7,338 nt of DNA from an uncultured Clostridia bacterium (GTDB lineage Bacteria > Bacillota > Clostridia > Oscillospirales > Ruminococcaceae), in contig CAMWLH010000096.1 in NCBI GenBank assembly GCA_947175045.1, positions 1-7,338 of the forward strand, read 5' to 3'. Below, piece by piece: positions 1 to 6,063 of this stretch (position 1 is its first letter; each line of letters starts with the position of its first letter). Made by a program: the position numbers and the translations under genes. Under the pieces are notes generated by a model. That model worked only from the letters and a program-made list of their open reading frames with translations, had not been told where the DNA came from and did not search any database.

Positions 1-1
1 A

Positions 2-30
2 TTGCATTTTAGGCAGAAATGCTATATAAT
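2..30 (+). promoter_or_regulatory. Sigma-A-type promoter for the sensor/regulator operon
   Basis: A -35-like TTGCAT (2-7) and a perfect -10 TATAAT (25-30) are separated by 17 nt, so transcription would start near 37 and leave a short leader before the response regulator. Any operator upstream of the -35 lies outside the window, so autoregulation cannot be judged. Confidence 0.7.
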
Positions 31-58
31 AGAAATGTAGACGATAGGGGGAATGTAT

Positions 59-772
59 ATGACATATAAAATAGCGGTATGCGACGACGAGCAGATCTTT
101 GTCGATGATGTGGTAAAGAAGCTCAAGGAACAAAGCGAGCAGTGTGAGATATACGAATATATCTCAGGTGAGGAGCTGTTAAACTCCTCGCTGGAATTCG
201 ATATGATATTTTTGGATATTGAGATGACGGGGATCAACGGAATAAATGCGGCTTTCGTCTTGCGCGAGCGCGGGTTTGACGGAATGATCATCTTTCTTAC
301 AAGCCACACTGAATTCATGCCGGACGCTTTTAAGGTGAAGGCATTTCGATTTCTGGACAAGCCTCTTGAGAGCGAAAAATTTAACGAAGCGTTTTCCGAA
401 GCCAAAAAGGAAATAATGAACACGGAACATATCCTGTTGTCCGACAGAAGCGGAAAAACCGTATACCTAAAATTAACCGATATTGTGTACCTTGAAGCAT
501 ACGGCGACGGAACTTATATCTATGGCAAAACGGGAAAGGTTTACGATACGGATAAGCCGCTTAAGTATTGGAAAGGGCAAATCGGCTCGGAACATTTCTA
601 TCAAATACATAAATCATTTATTGTATCATACCTGTACGTTTCGGATATTTCAAAGGACGGACAAGTTGCCATGAAAGGGTTTAAACAGCCTTTGGACATA
701 TCGCGGAGAAATGTTGTTCCGTTCAGAAACGGATTTTTTGACTATATCAGAAAGTATGCGAGGATAATGTAA
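59..772 (+). CDS. LytTR-family response regulator (AgrA/ComE type)
   Basis: This is a cytoplasmic DNA-binding response regulator of 237 residues, the usual size for the family. Residues 1-120 form a receiver domain: acidic pair D9/D10, phospho-acceptor D53 in the FLDIEM strand, T81-S82 at the switch position, and the conserved K101-P102. Residues about 128-230 form a LytTR DNA-binding domain, with the typical pattern of a DIVYLEAYGDGTYIY strand followed by FYQIHKSFIVS. LytTR proteins bind pairs of short direct repeats upstream of target promoters. An in-frame ATG lies at 53, but the AGGGGG Shine-Dalgarno (46-51) is only 1 nt from it and 7 nt from the ATG at 59, so 59 is preferred. The stop overlaps the kinase start (TAATG), indicating translational coupling. 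The target is inferred to include the downstream secreted-protein promoter. The family call is secure; the regulon is not. Confidence 0.93.
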   Translation: MTYKIAVCDDEQIFVDDVVKKLKEQSEQCEIYEYISGEELLNSSLEFDMIFLDIEMTGINGINAAFVLRERGFDGMIIFLTSHTEFMPDAFKVKAFRFLDKPLESEKFNEAFSEAKKEIMNTEHILLSDRSGKTVYLKLTDIVYLEAYGDGTYIYGKTGKVYDTDKPLKYWKGQIGSEHFYQIHKSFIVSYLYVSDISKDGQVAMKGFKQPLDISRRNVVPFRNGFFDYIRKYARIM

Positions 773-2067
773 TGGACGTTATAAATAAATTGCTTCAAGC
801 GTTTCTCGGATATGCGGTCGAACTGATGAAACTTATTCCGATAATGCTGTTTGCGTTTAAATTTGAAATACAACCTATAAAGAGAACCGTGATTATAAGC
901 GTTTGCTCTGCTGCGGTTCTGGTGCTGGCGGTCGTTAGCGGAATTGAGGATTATGTGCCGATTTATTCGTATCTCGGAATCGTTCTCACCATTCTTATTG
1001 TGAAAGGGGAAAATCGAATATTATATACCCTCACCGGATTTTTCGGCATAAGTTTACTTGATATGCTGACAGCGACTATTTTTCTTGCGATAAGTGGAGA
1101 TACATATGAGAGGGTGATCGATGATACTTTCGGACGGTTATCTATAAACGCGTTAAATATAGCGGTAGTCGCAGTAATTTGCTTAGCAGCGAGAAAACTT
1201 TCATCAAAGAAAAACGAAATTATGCCGATAAAGGTCGGCAAGCCATATCTGATACTTATTATTCTTGGAGAGGTATCTTTAAATTTATTTATGACGATCT
1301 TTCAGCTTGATGAAAGCGCAATTGAGGGCATGGATAAAGTTATGGCAATTGCGCTTGGTGTGGGAAGCGCGGTGTTCCTTTTGACAGCATTTATTATGGT
1401 GACCAATTATTTCTCAAAGAATTACTACAAAGGGATTTTGGAAATAAACGAGAAGCTTGTCAAAAGTCAAGAGCAATATTACACGATGTTGCTTCAAAAA
1501 GAAGAAGAAACGAGGAGATTTCGCCACGATATATATAATCATCTAAACTGTATGAGGCTACTCTTTGATGATAAAAAGTATGACGAGTTGGAAAGCTATT
1601 TTAACAGAATCGGAGCTTCGGTATTGGAATTGCGTTCGGAATTGCAAATTGGGCATGACCTTATAAGTGCGATTTTAAAGGACGTTGCGGATAAGCACTC
1701 AGAGGTATCGGTTGACATTATCGGCAAGCTGCCGACTTCAATCCGCTTGGACAACACGGACGTTTGCACAATTTTTTACAACTTGTTTGACAACGCCTTC
1801 ACTGCTGCGCAAAGTTCTGAAAAGAAATCCGTGGAGATTTCCGTTAAACTGCTCGGCGAGAACTTGTTTTTCATAATAAAGAACACAGTCTTGCGTAAGG
1901 TAGAAATTGAAAATAATGTTTTAAAGACTGAAAAGTGTGATAAAGAACAGCATGGTTTCGGTTCGGGAAACGCTGTTATGTGTGCCGAGAAGAACGGCGG
2001 AGTACTTACCTACAAATGCTCGGATACTCACTTTGAAGCAGAATTGATCATACCAAATATAGACTGA
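772..2067 (+). CDS. GHKL-domain membrane sensor histidine kinase (HPK10/AgrC-like)
   Basis: This 431-residue sensor kinase is the cognate partner of the preceding LytTR regulator, which it overlaps by one base; GAGGA at 760-764 is its ribosome binding site. The first ~212 residues are mostly hydrophobic, with six or seven likely membrane spans (roughly 8-28, 38-56, 64-77, 84-107, 125-140, 158-177, 188-212), like the polytopic sensors of peptide-sensing AgrC/ComD kinases. A helical linker leads to the H-box FRHDIYNHL with phospho-acceptor H252. The ATPase domain shows the N-box YNLFDNAFTA (N337, N341), the IIKNT strand (370-372) and the G-box HGFGSGN (394-400). The canonical D-box glycines are absent, as is usual in HPK10 kinases. 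The inferred signal is an extracellular peptide or other envelope cue. No AgrB-type processing protease or obvious AgrD precursor is present in the window. Confidence 0.92.
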   Translation: MDVINKLLQAFLGYAVELMKLIPIMLFAFKFEIQPIKRTVIISVCSAAVLVLAVVSGIEDYVPIYSYLGIVLTILIVKGENRILYTLTGFFGISLLDMLTATIFLAISGDTYERVIDDTFGRLSINALNIAVVAVICLAARKLSSKKNEIMPIKVGKPYLILIILGEVSLNLFMTIFQLDESAIEGMDKVMAIALGVGSAVFLLTAFIMVTNYFSKNYYKGILEINEKLVKSQEQYYTMLLQKEEETRRFRHDIYNHLNCMRLLFDDKKYDELESYFNRIGASVLELRSELQIGHDLISAILKDVADKHSEVSVDIIGKLPTSIRLDNTDVCTIFYNLFDNAFTAAQSSEKKSVEISVKLLGENLFFIIKNTVLRKVEIENNVLKTEKCDKEQHGFGSGNAVMCAEKNGGVLTYKCSDTHFEAELIIPNID

Positions 2068-2156
2068 TTTTACAAGAATACAAGCTCTTTAAATTTCCAT
2101 AATCTGTAAATATTTAACCGAAAACCGCCAAATAGCTACCATTCACCGGAAACACC
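2068..2156 (+). promoter_or_regulatory. AT-rich upstream control region with a weak candidate LytTR direct repeat
   Basis: No gene is seen here. ACCGAAAAC (2117-2125) and ACCATTCAC (2138-2146) are spaced exactly 21 bp start to start, the one-to-two-turn spacing typical of LytTR binding repeats. They end 10 bp before the -35 of the following promoter. The second copy matches the published degenerate LytTR pattern at about 7 of 9 positions; the first is poor, and the two copies agree at only 5 of 9. The position fits activation by the adjacent regulator, but the sequence evidence is weak. Confidence 0.3.
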
Positions 2157-2185
2157 TTGAAAAATTTTAGTGCCTATGCTATAAC
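2157..2185 (+). promoter_or_regulatory. Extended -10 promoter for the leader ORF and secreted protein gene
   Basis: TTGAAA (2157-2162) and TATAAC (2180-2185) have a 17-nt spacer. The TGC directly upstream of the -10 makes an extended -10 element. The predicted start near 2191-2193 would give a 5' leader of about 165 nt before the secreted-protein start, containing a 16-codon ORF and a stable hairpin. Confidence 0.65.
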
Positions 2186-2198
2186 AAAAGCATAGGCA
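2171..2198. repeat. Perfect 10-bp inverted repeat overlying the -10
   Basis: TGCCTATGCT (2171-2180) and AGCATAGGCA (2189-2198) are exact reverse complements around an 8-nt loop. The element covers the -10 of the promoter and runs to the predicted start site, which is an operator-like position. It could also be a weak terminator for the kinase operon, because ATTTCCATTTT follows, though that tract is broken by CC. The two roles need not exclude each other. Confidence 0.6.
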
Positions 2199-2228
2199 AT
2201 TTCCATTTTATAACGGGAGGTGACTTGA

Positions 2229-2279
2229 ATGATACTCTGTGATTTTGATATCTTCTGGTTCTTGAAGCGCCGCAGATAA
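2229..2279 (+). CDS. 16-residue leader peptide or small peptide ORF
   Basis: The ORF reads MILCDFDIFWFLKRRR and stops at TAA (2277-2279). Its Shine-Dalgarno GGGAGGTGA (2215-2223) is one of the best matches to the anti-SD in the window, with 5 nt to the ATG, so translation is plausible despite the length. The peptide has a single Cys, a hydrophobic aromatic centre and a basic LKRRR tail. It lies between the promoter and the hairpin that precedes the large secreted gene. It could be a regulatory leader peptide whose translation affects downstream RNA folding, or an unprocessed signal peptide for the adjacent kinase. It is too short for a normal AgrD precursor. I do not recognise a family. Confidence 0.45.
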   Translation: MILCDFDIFWFLKRRR

Positions 2280-2304
2280 TTCGCGGGTACTTATTCCAAC
2301 GGCA

Positions 2305-2333
2305 TGGAGCGGTCGAGAGGATTGACCGCTCCA
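2305..2333 (+). promoter_or_regulatory. Stable leader hairpin upstream of the secreted-protein ribosome binding site
   Basis: TGGAGCGGTC (2305-2314) pairs perfectly with GACCGCTCCA (2324-2333) across a 9-nt loop (2315-2323). This is a GC-rich 10-bp stem ending 10 nt before the Shine-Dalgarno GTGGAGG (2344-2350). It is followed by A-rich sequence, not a T tract, so it is not an intrinsic terminator. A role in mRNA stability, processing or leader control is inferred. Confidence 0.6.
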
Positions 2334-2357
2334 AATCAAAAACGTGGAGGAATTATC

Positions 2358-5300
2358 ATGAACAAAAAATTTAAAGGAAAGGCAAAAAGGCTTATATCCG
2401 GCTTTGTAGCCGCGGCAACGGCAATAACTATGCTTCCCGCAATTCCCGCTATGGCAAAGGATTTGGGGCGCTATCCTTACACCCTGTTTGCCGGTTCATC
2501 CGCCGAGGGTGCGATAACAACAACCGCATCGAATTTCGGCGTGAACGGAAACGTAGCGACAAACGGCACGATCTCGGCAGCCGGAAATATGAATATAAAC
2601 GGCACTAAGACCGAAAACGCGGGTCTTGACATGATTTATATCTTCGATAAGATCGATTCAAAGTACTTCTCCGGCAGCGATGTTGAGGAACATAACGAAG
2701 ATTATGTTCTTGACGAGCTTAACATAAACATCAGTGAGCCTACCGAGGTTCTCGGCGAAGCGGAGCTTACGGGAAATATCAACATAAACACCGCTTTGAA
2801 AGCGTTCAAGGACGTTACGCTGAACGGCGAGGTTAAGAATACAAACGACTCCGTGATTTATTCAAAATACGGAGATATTGTCATTGACAGCACCAACGTT
2901 AATCTGAACGGCTTGGTGTACGCTCCGTTCGGCAGCGTTGAGGTCAAGGCTATGAACCTTAATCTCAACAATGTTGTCATTATCGCCGACAGCATTGTTT
3001 TTGACTGCCCGAATGTTAACGCAAACTACAGCACAAACGCTGCGGATTTTGTCGGAACGGTTTCCGAGCCGCTTAATATTCCCAAAGATGAGTGGCAGTA
3101 CATGAAGGACGAAAACGAGAACGGGCTGCCCGATTTCTTCGAAAACTTTGAAAACTGGTCGAAACTTACGGATTCCGATGGTGACGGCTTGCCGGACAGC
3201 ATTGAGGAATATCTCGGCAGTGATCCTAATAATATAGATACTGACGGTGACGGTCTGAACGATTATTATGAGGTCTTTGGTACGTTCACCGATCCGACAA
3301 AGGCTGATACCGACGATAACGGCGTAAACGACGGCGACGAGGATTTTGACGAAGACGGTCTGACTAACCTTGAGGAATTTGACAACAAGACAAATCCGTA
3401 CATAGCCGATACCGATAGTGACGGTCTGTCCGATGGCGATGAAGTCAAGACTCATGGAACAGACCCGCTTGTTGCCGATACGGACGGCGATGGTCTGGAC
3501 GATGGCGACGAGATAGTTCTTGGCACAAATCCGTTGGTACAGGATACAGACGGTGATGGCATTATCGACAGCAAAGAGAAAATTCAGCAGACATTTACTC
3601 ATAAGGTAAAGAACGATGACTGCGCCGTGATCGAAGTTATCGTTGACATGGAATGCACAGGCAACATCAACAAAACCACCTCGGTTGAGAGTGTCATGAA
3701 CGTGGATATTCTCTGTACGGATGTTGTAGGGCTTGTCGGCGAGCCTTTTGAGATCGAAACAAAGTCCGAATTTGACAAGGCTACCCTTACTTTTAAAATC
3801 GACAAGGATAAGATCGGTGAAATTCCATTTGACAATCTGCTCTTTTTGTGGTATAATGAGGAAGACGATGAATTTATCGAACTGGAAACAACCCTTAATG
3901 AGGAAAACGGTACGGCAAGCATTATAACCACGCATTTCAGCAAGTACATGATTGTTGATAAAAAAGCATGGTTTGACGCGTGGTCAATTCAATTCAACTA
4001 TAACCCAAGCAGTGATGAAACTCATTATGAGCCCGGAGGTTTTTATCCTAAAATAAGATATAATACTGTATTGGCGATAGATTGCTCTGGAAGTATGTCT
4101 TGGAATGATTCATGTTCTCAAAGAGCTGCAGCGGCGGAAAAGTTTATAGAATACATGCACAGCGACGACAAAACCGCTATTGTATTTTTTACTGGATCGG
4201 CACAATTAATTGCTCCAATGTCAAATGATGAAAACGCATTGAAAAATACACTCAAAAGAATTTATAGCAGTGGCGGCACAGACTTTAGCAGCGCCATAAA
4301 CAAAGCAATATCCGTTTTTGACACAAATGACATAAATGTGTCATATGTTAACAATCGGATAATTCTCTTGTCCGACGGCGAGGATGGCGGCAGCCGCAGC
4401 GCGCTTAACGACGCATTGGGCAAATGTGATAAAAATAATAAGAACATAAAGATATTCACTGTTGGTTTTGGTTCGGCTAACGACTCTCTAATGGAGAATA
4501 TTGCAAAATCAACTGGAGGCAAGTATTATAAAGCGCTTTCGGCTGATGATCTGGTGGATATTTTTGCTGAGATAGGCTATTCAAGTGACTTTGATATGAC
4601 GGATACCGATGGCGATGGTATTCCAGATGCAGTTGAATACGCAGGTATCAGATTGCAAAATGGCGATATACTTTATGGTTGTGATCCTGATAATTGTGAT
4701 TCGGATTGTGACGGATTGCTTGACGGTGAAGAAATCATATTTGATCCGAAAAAGTATGAGAAAACAATCTATAATGATGATGGTACGATTAAGATTATAG
4801 AGGGATATTCTTTTAGGAAGGTATCCGATCCCACTAATGAAGATTCCGATAATGATGGAATCAAAGATTACTATGACGCCTTCCCGCTGGATAACAGCCC
4901 GCTTAAATATCAGAACATTTATAGCGAAATAACCATGACCGGAAGTGGAGAGCACATACATAAATTTGTCGCTCCGGATGATGGGTATTATAGATTTGAG
5001 CTATATTACGACAGCAACAAATCCAACGATCTTGATATCTCTTTTTTAAGCGAGAATAATACTTCTCTTTGTCTTACAGATGAGTTTGCTGATAATGAAA
5101 CATATTTTAGTGACAAACGAATATACCGTTATCTAAGAAAAGGTGATGAAACAAGTACAATCATCACAGGTAGCATGAGCAATAAATACCATATATATGT
5201 CACCAAAGCAACTGCATATTTGTGTGGCGGAAAATTCACATATTTAGCCGAGGACAACAAACCCGTTACATTAGACACTACTGTTGGTGTCAGCATTTTG

Positions 5301-5909
5301 AGGGGACTGTTTTCCGCATATGGTTTTGACGTTATAGAATATAATGGCAATTTTAAAGATGTGTATACTTTTAAAACAAGTTATAGCCCTTTCACATGTG
5401 CTCACAATGAAATAGTTTATATTGCTTGTCACGGAGAACCTGGAGCTATATTGGACAAAAGTTTTAGTGCGGTAACTACACTGGTAACGGACAAATACAG
5501 TAGACTATTTGCCCAGAACATAGTGACGATTATTGCTACTTGCTTTTCATCAACAGATTCTGGGGACGGTTCAATTATAAATCAGTGCTTTAACTCAGGT
5601 GCAAATACTTCAATGGGATTTAGTTATTACACTTATGAACATACATCAATTCCATTTTGCTGTACGGTTTTTTATAACATTCTTAACGGAAGCAGTTTGC
5701 AAGCATCCTATAATGGATATGATACGCAAAACTTGTTTTTGGGCGGACCAGGAGTGGTGGAGATGAATGGGCAAGAAAAGCGTTCGTGGTTTCGTGATAG
5801 CGGAATAGAGTGTCATTTTGGCACAAACGCAGAACCACAATACGACAAATTGCAGTCAATTTTGTTATATGCTAATACACGAATACGCAACGAACTGCTT
5901 AATGACTAA
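2358..5909 (+). CDS. Secreted multidomain protein: calcium repeats, vWA domain, C-terminal caspase-like (CHAT-type) domain
   Basis: This is a 1183-residue exported protein. The start at 2358 is chosen because GTGGAGG (2344-2350) is 7 nt upstream and a typical signal peptide follows, with a basic N-terminus, hydrophobic residues 12-29 and likely cleavage after A33 (AMA/KD). An in-frame ATG at 2304 lacks a ribosome binding site. Residues 37-235 are Asn/Gly/Val-rich and repetitive, probably a beta-solenoid. Residues 251-408 carry DxDxDG calcium repeats. Residues 411-535 form a beta domain ending in HFS (526-528). Residues 568-740 are a vWA domain with intact MIDAS residues (D575, S577, S579, T641, D673). 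Calcium repeats recur at 749-840. Residues 853-950 resemble a PPC-like beta sandwich. Residues 970-1140 show hydrophobic strands ending in H1025-G1026 and C1062, the dyad layout of clan CD/CHAT peptidases. No LPXTG signal or C-terminal membrane anchor is seen. GC content falls in the second half. Likely role: adhesion plus possible proteolysis outside the cell. Confidence 0.88.
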   Translation: MNKKFKGKAKRLISGFVAAATAITMLPAIPAMAKDLGRYPYTLFAGSSAEGAITTTASNFGVNGNVATNGTISAAGNMNINGTKTENAGLDMIYIFDKIDSKYFSGSDVEEHNEDYVLDELNINISEPTEVLGEAELTGNININTALKAFKDVTLNGEVKNTNDSVIYSKYGDIVIDSTNVNLNGLVYAPFGSVEVKAMNLNLNNVVIIADSIVFDCPNVNANYSTNAADFVGTVSEPLNIPKDEWQYMKDENENGLPDFFENFENWSKLTDSDGDGLPDSIEEYLGSDPNNIDTDGDGLNDYYEVFGTFTDPTKADTDDNGVNDGDEDFDEDGLTNLEEFDNKTNPYIADTDSDGLSDGDEVKTHGTDPLVADTDGDGLDDGDEIVLGTNPLVQDTDGDGIIDSKEKIQQTFTHKVKNDDCAVIEVIVDMECTGNINKTTSVESVMNVDILCTDVVGLVGEPFEIETKSEFDKATLTFKIDKDKIGEIPFDNLLFLWYNEEDDEFIELETTLNEENGTASIITTHFSKYMIVDKKAWFDAWSIQFNYNPSSDETHYEPGGFYPKIRYNTVLAIDCSGSMSWNDSCSQRAAAAEKFIEYMHSDDKTAIVFFTGSAQLIAPMSNDENALKNTLKRIYSSGGTDFSSAINKAISVFDTNDINVSYVNNRIILLSDGEDGGSRSALNDALGKCDKNNKNIKIFTVGFGSANDSLMENIAKSTGGKYYKALSADDLVDIFAEIGYSSDFDMTDTDGDGIPDAVEYAGIRLQNGDILYGCDPDNCDSDCDGLLDGEEIIFDPKKYEKTIYNDDGTIKIIEGYSFRKVSDPTNEDSDNDGIKDYYDAFPLDNSPLKYQNIYSEITMTGSGEHIHKFVAPDDGYYRFELYYDSNKSNDLDISFLSENNTSLCLTDEFADNETYFSDKRIYRYLRKGDETSTIITGSMSNKYHIYVTKATAYLCGGKFTYLAEDNKPVTLDTTVGVSILRGLFSAYGFDVIEYNGNFKDVYTFKTSYSPFTCAHNEIVYIACHGEPGAILDKSFSAVTTLVTDKYSRLFAQNIVTIIATCFSSTDSGDGSIINQCFNSGANTSMGFSYYTYEHTSIPFCCTVFYNILNGSSLQASYNGYDTQNLFLGGPGVVEMNGQEKRSWFRDSGIECHFGTNAEPQYDKLQSILLYANTRIRNELLND
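3108..3587 (+). repeat. First calcium-binding (thrombospondin type 3/EF-hand-like) repeat block
   Basis: Residues 251-410 of the secreted protein contain about eight acidic loops: DENENG, DSDGDG, DTDGDG, DTDDNG, DFDEDG, DTDSDG, DTDGDG and DTDGDG. They are spaced about 13-34 residues apart, often with a downstream NP or DP. Such loops bind calcium and rigidify extracellular stalks. The DNA is also repetitive (GATACxGACGGxGAxGG), so it may be a site of repeat-number change. Confidence 0.88.
4602..4907 (+). repeat. Second calcium-binding repeat block after the vWA domain
   Basis: Residues 749-850 hold three DxDxDG loops (DTDGDG at 749, DSDCDG at 781, DSDNDG at 829). They have longer insertions between them and an unusual cysteine cluster (C775, C780, C784). 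The block separates the vWA domain from the C-terminal domains and is more divergent at DNA level than the first block. Confidence 0.8.
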
Positions 5910-5961
5910 TATTACAATAGCATTTCCATAGTATTTCGTGGAAAGCGGATATGACTTGCGT

Positions 5962-6001
5962 GCAACTCCTCAACATTTCCCTAATTTCTGTGAGGAGTTG
6001 C
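5962..6001 (+). promoter_or_regulatory. 11-bp intergenic hairpin
   Basis: GCAACTCCTCA (5962-5972) pairs perfectly with TGAGGAGTTGC (5991-6001) across an 18-nt loop. It lies between the secreted-protein stop and the lipoprotein start. No T tract follows, so intrinsic termination is unlikely. It could stabilise an upstream mRNA end or adjust expression of the downstream gene. A shorter CTGCA/TGCAG inverted repeat follows at 6002-6018. Confidence 0.55.
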
Positions 6002-6063
6002 CTGCATTTGCTTTGCAGTCTATTGTTACATTTCATTTATTTAATGAGGCGAAGGAGGGCATA

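Noticed and set aside
53..58. ATG at 53 as the response-regulator start
   Set aside because: The AGGGGG Shine-Dalgarno ends only 1 nt before it, whereas the ATG at 59 has a normal 7-nt spacing.
2304..2357. 18-residue N-terminal extension of the secreted protein from ATG 2304
   Set aside because: There is no Shine-Dalgarno before 2304, and the extension would be encoded by the leader hairpin. The ATG at 2358 has a good site and starts a normal signal peptide.
3108..3587. CRISPR-like or tandem DNA repeat array
   Set aside because: The repetition follows the codons of the DxDxDG calcium loops within an open frame, with variable spacing and no uniform repeat and spacer units.
2862..3935. Long 357-codon open frame on the - strand
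   Set aside because: It is the shadow of the calcium-repeat coding region. Its repeated Ile/Val/Gly pattern is the antisense of the DxDxDG codons, and it has no ribosome binding site.
4319..4343. TGACACA/TGTGTCA inverted repeat
   Set aside because: It lies inside the vWA coding region in AT-rich sequence, with nothing to suggest a function, and is expected by chance in several kilobases.
5923..5944. TTTCCA/TGGAAA inverted repeat after the secreted-gene stop
   Set aside because: The stem is only 6 bp with a 10-nt loop and no T tract, so it is too weak to call a terminator.
5938..6063. GTG-started 42-residue extension of the lipoprotein
   Set aside because: It runs through the 11-bp intergenic hairpin and would bury the signal sequence. 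AAGGAGGG directly supports the ATG at 6064.
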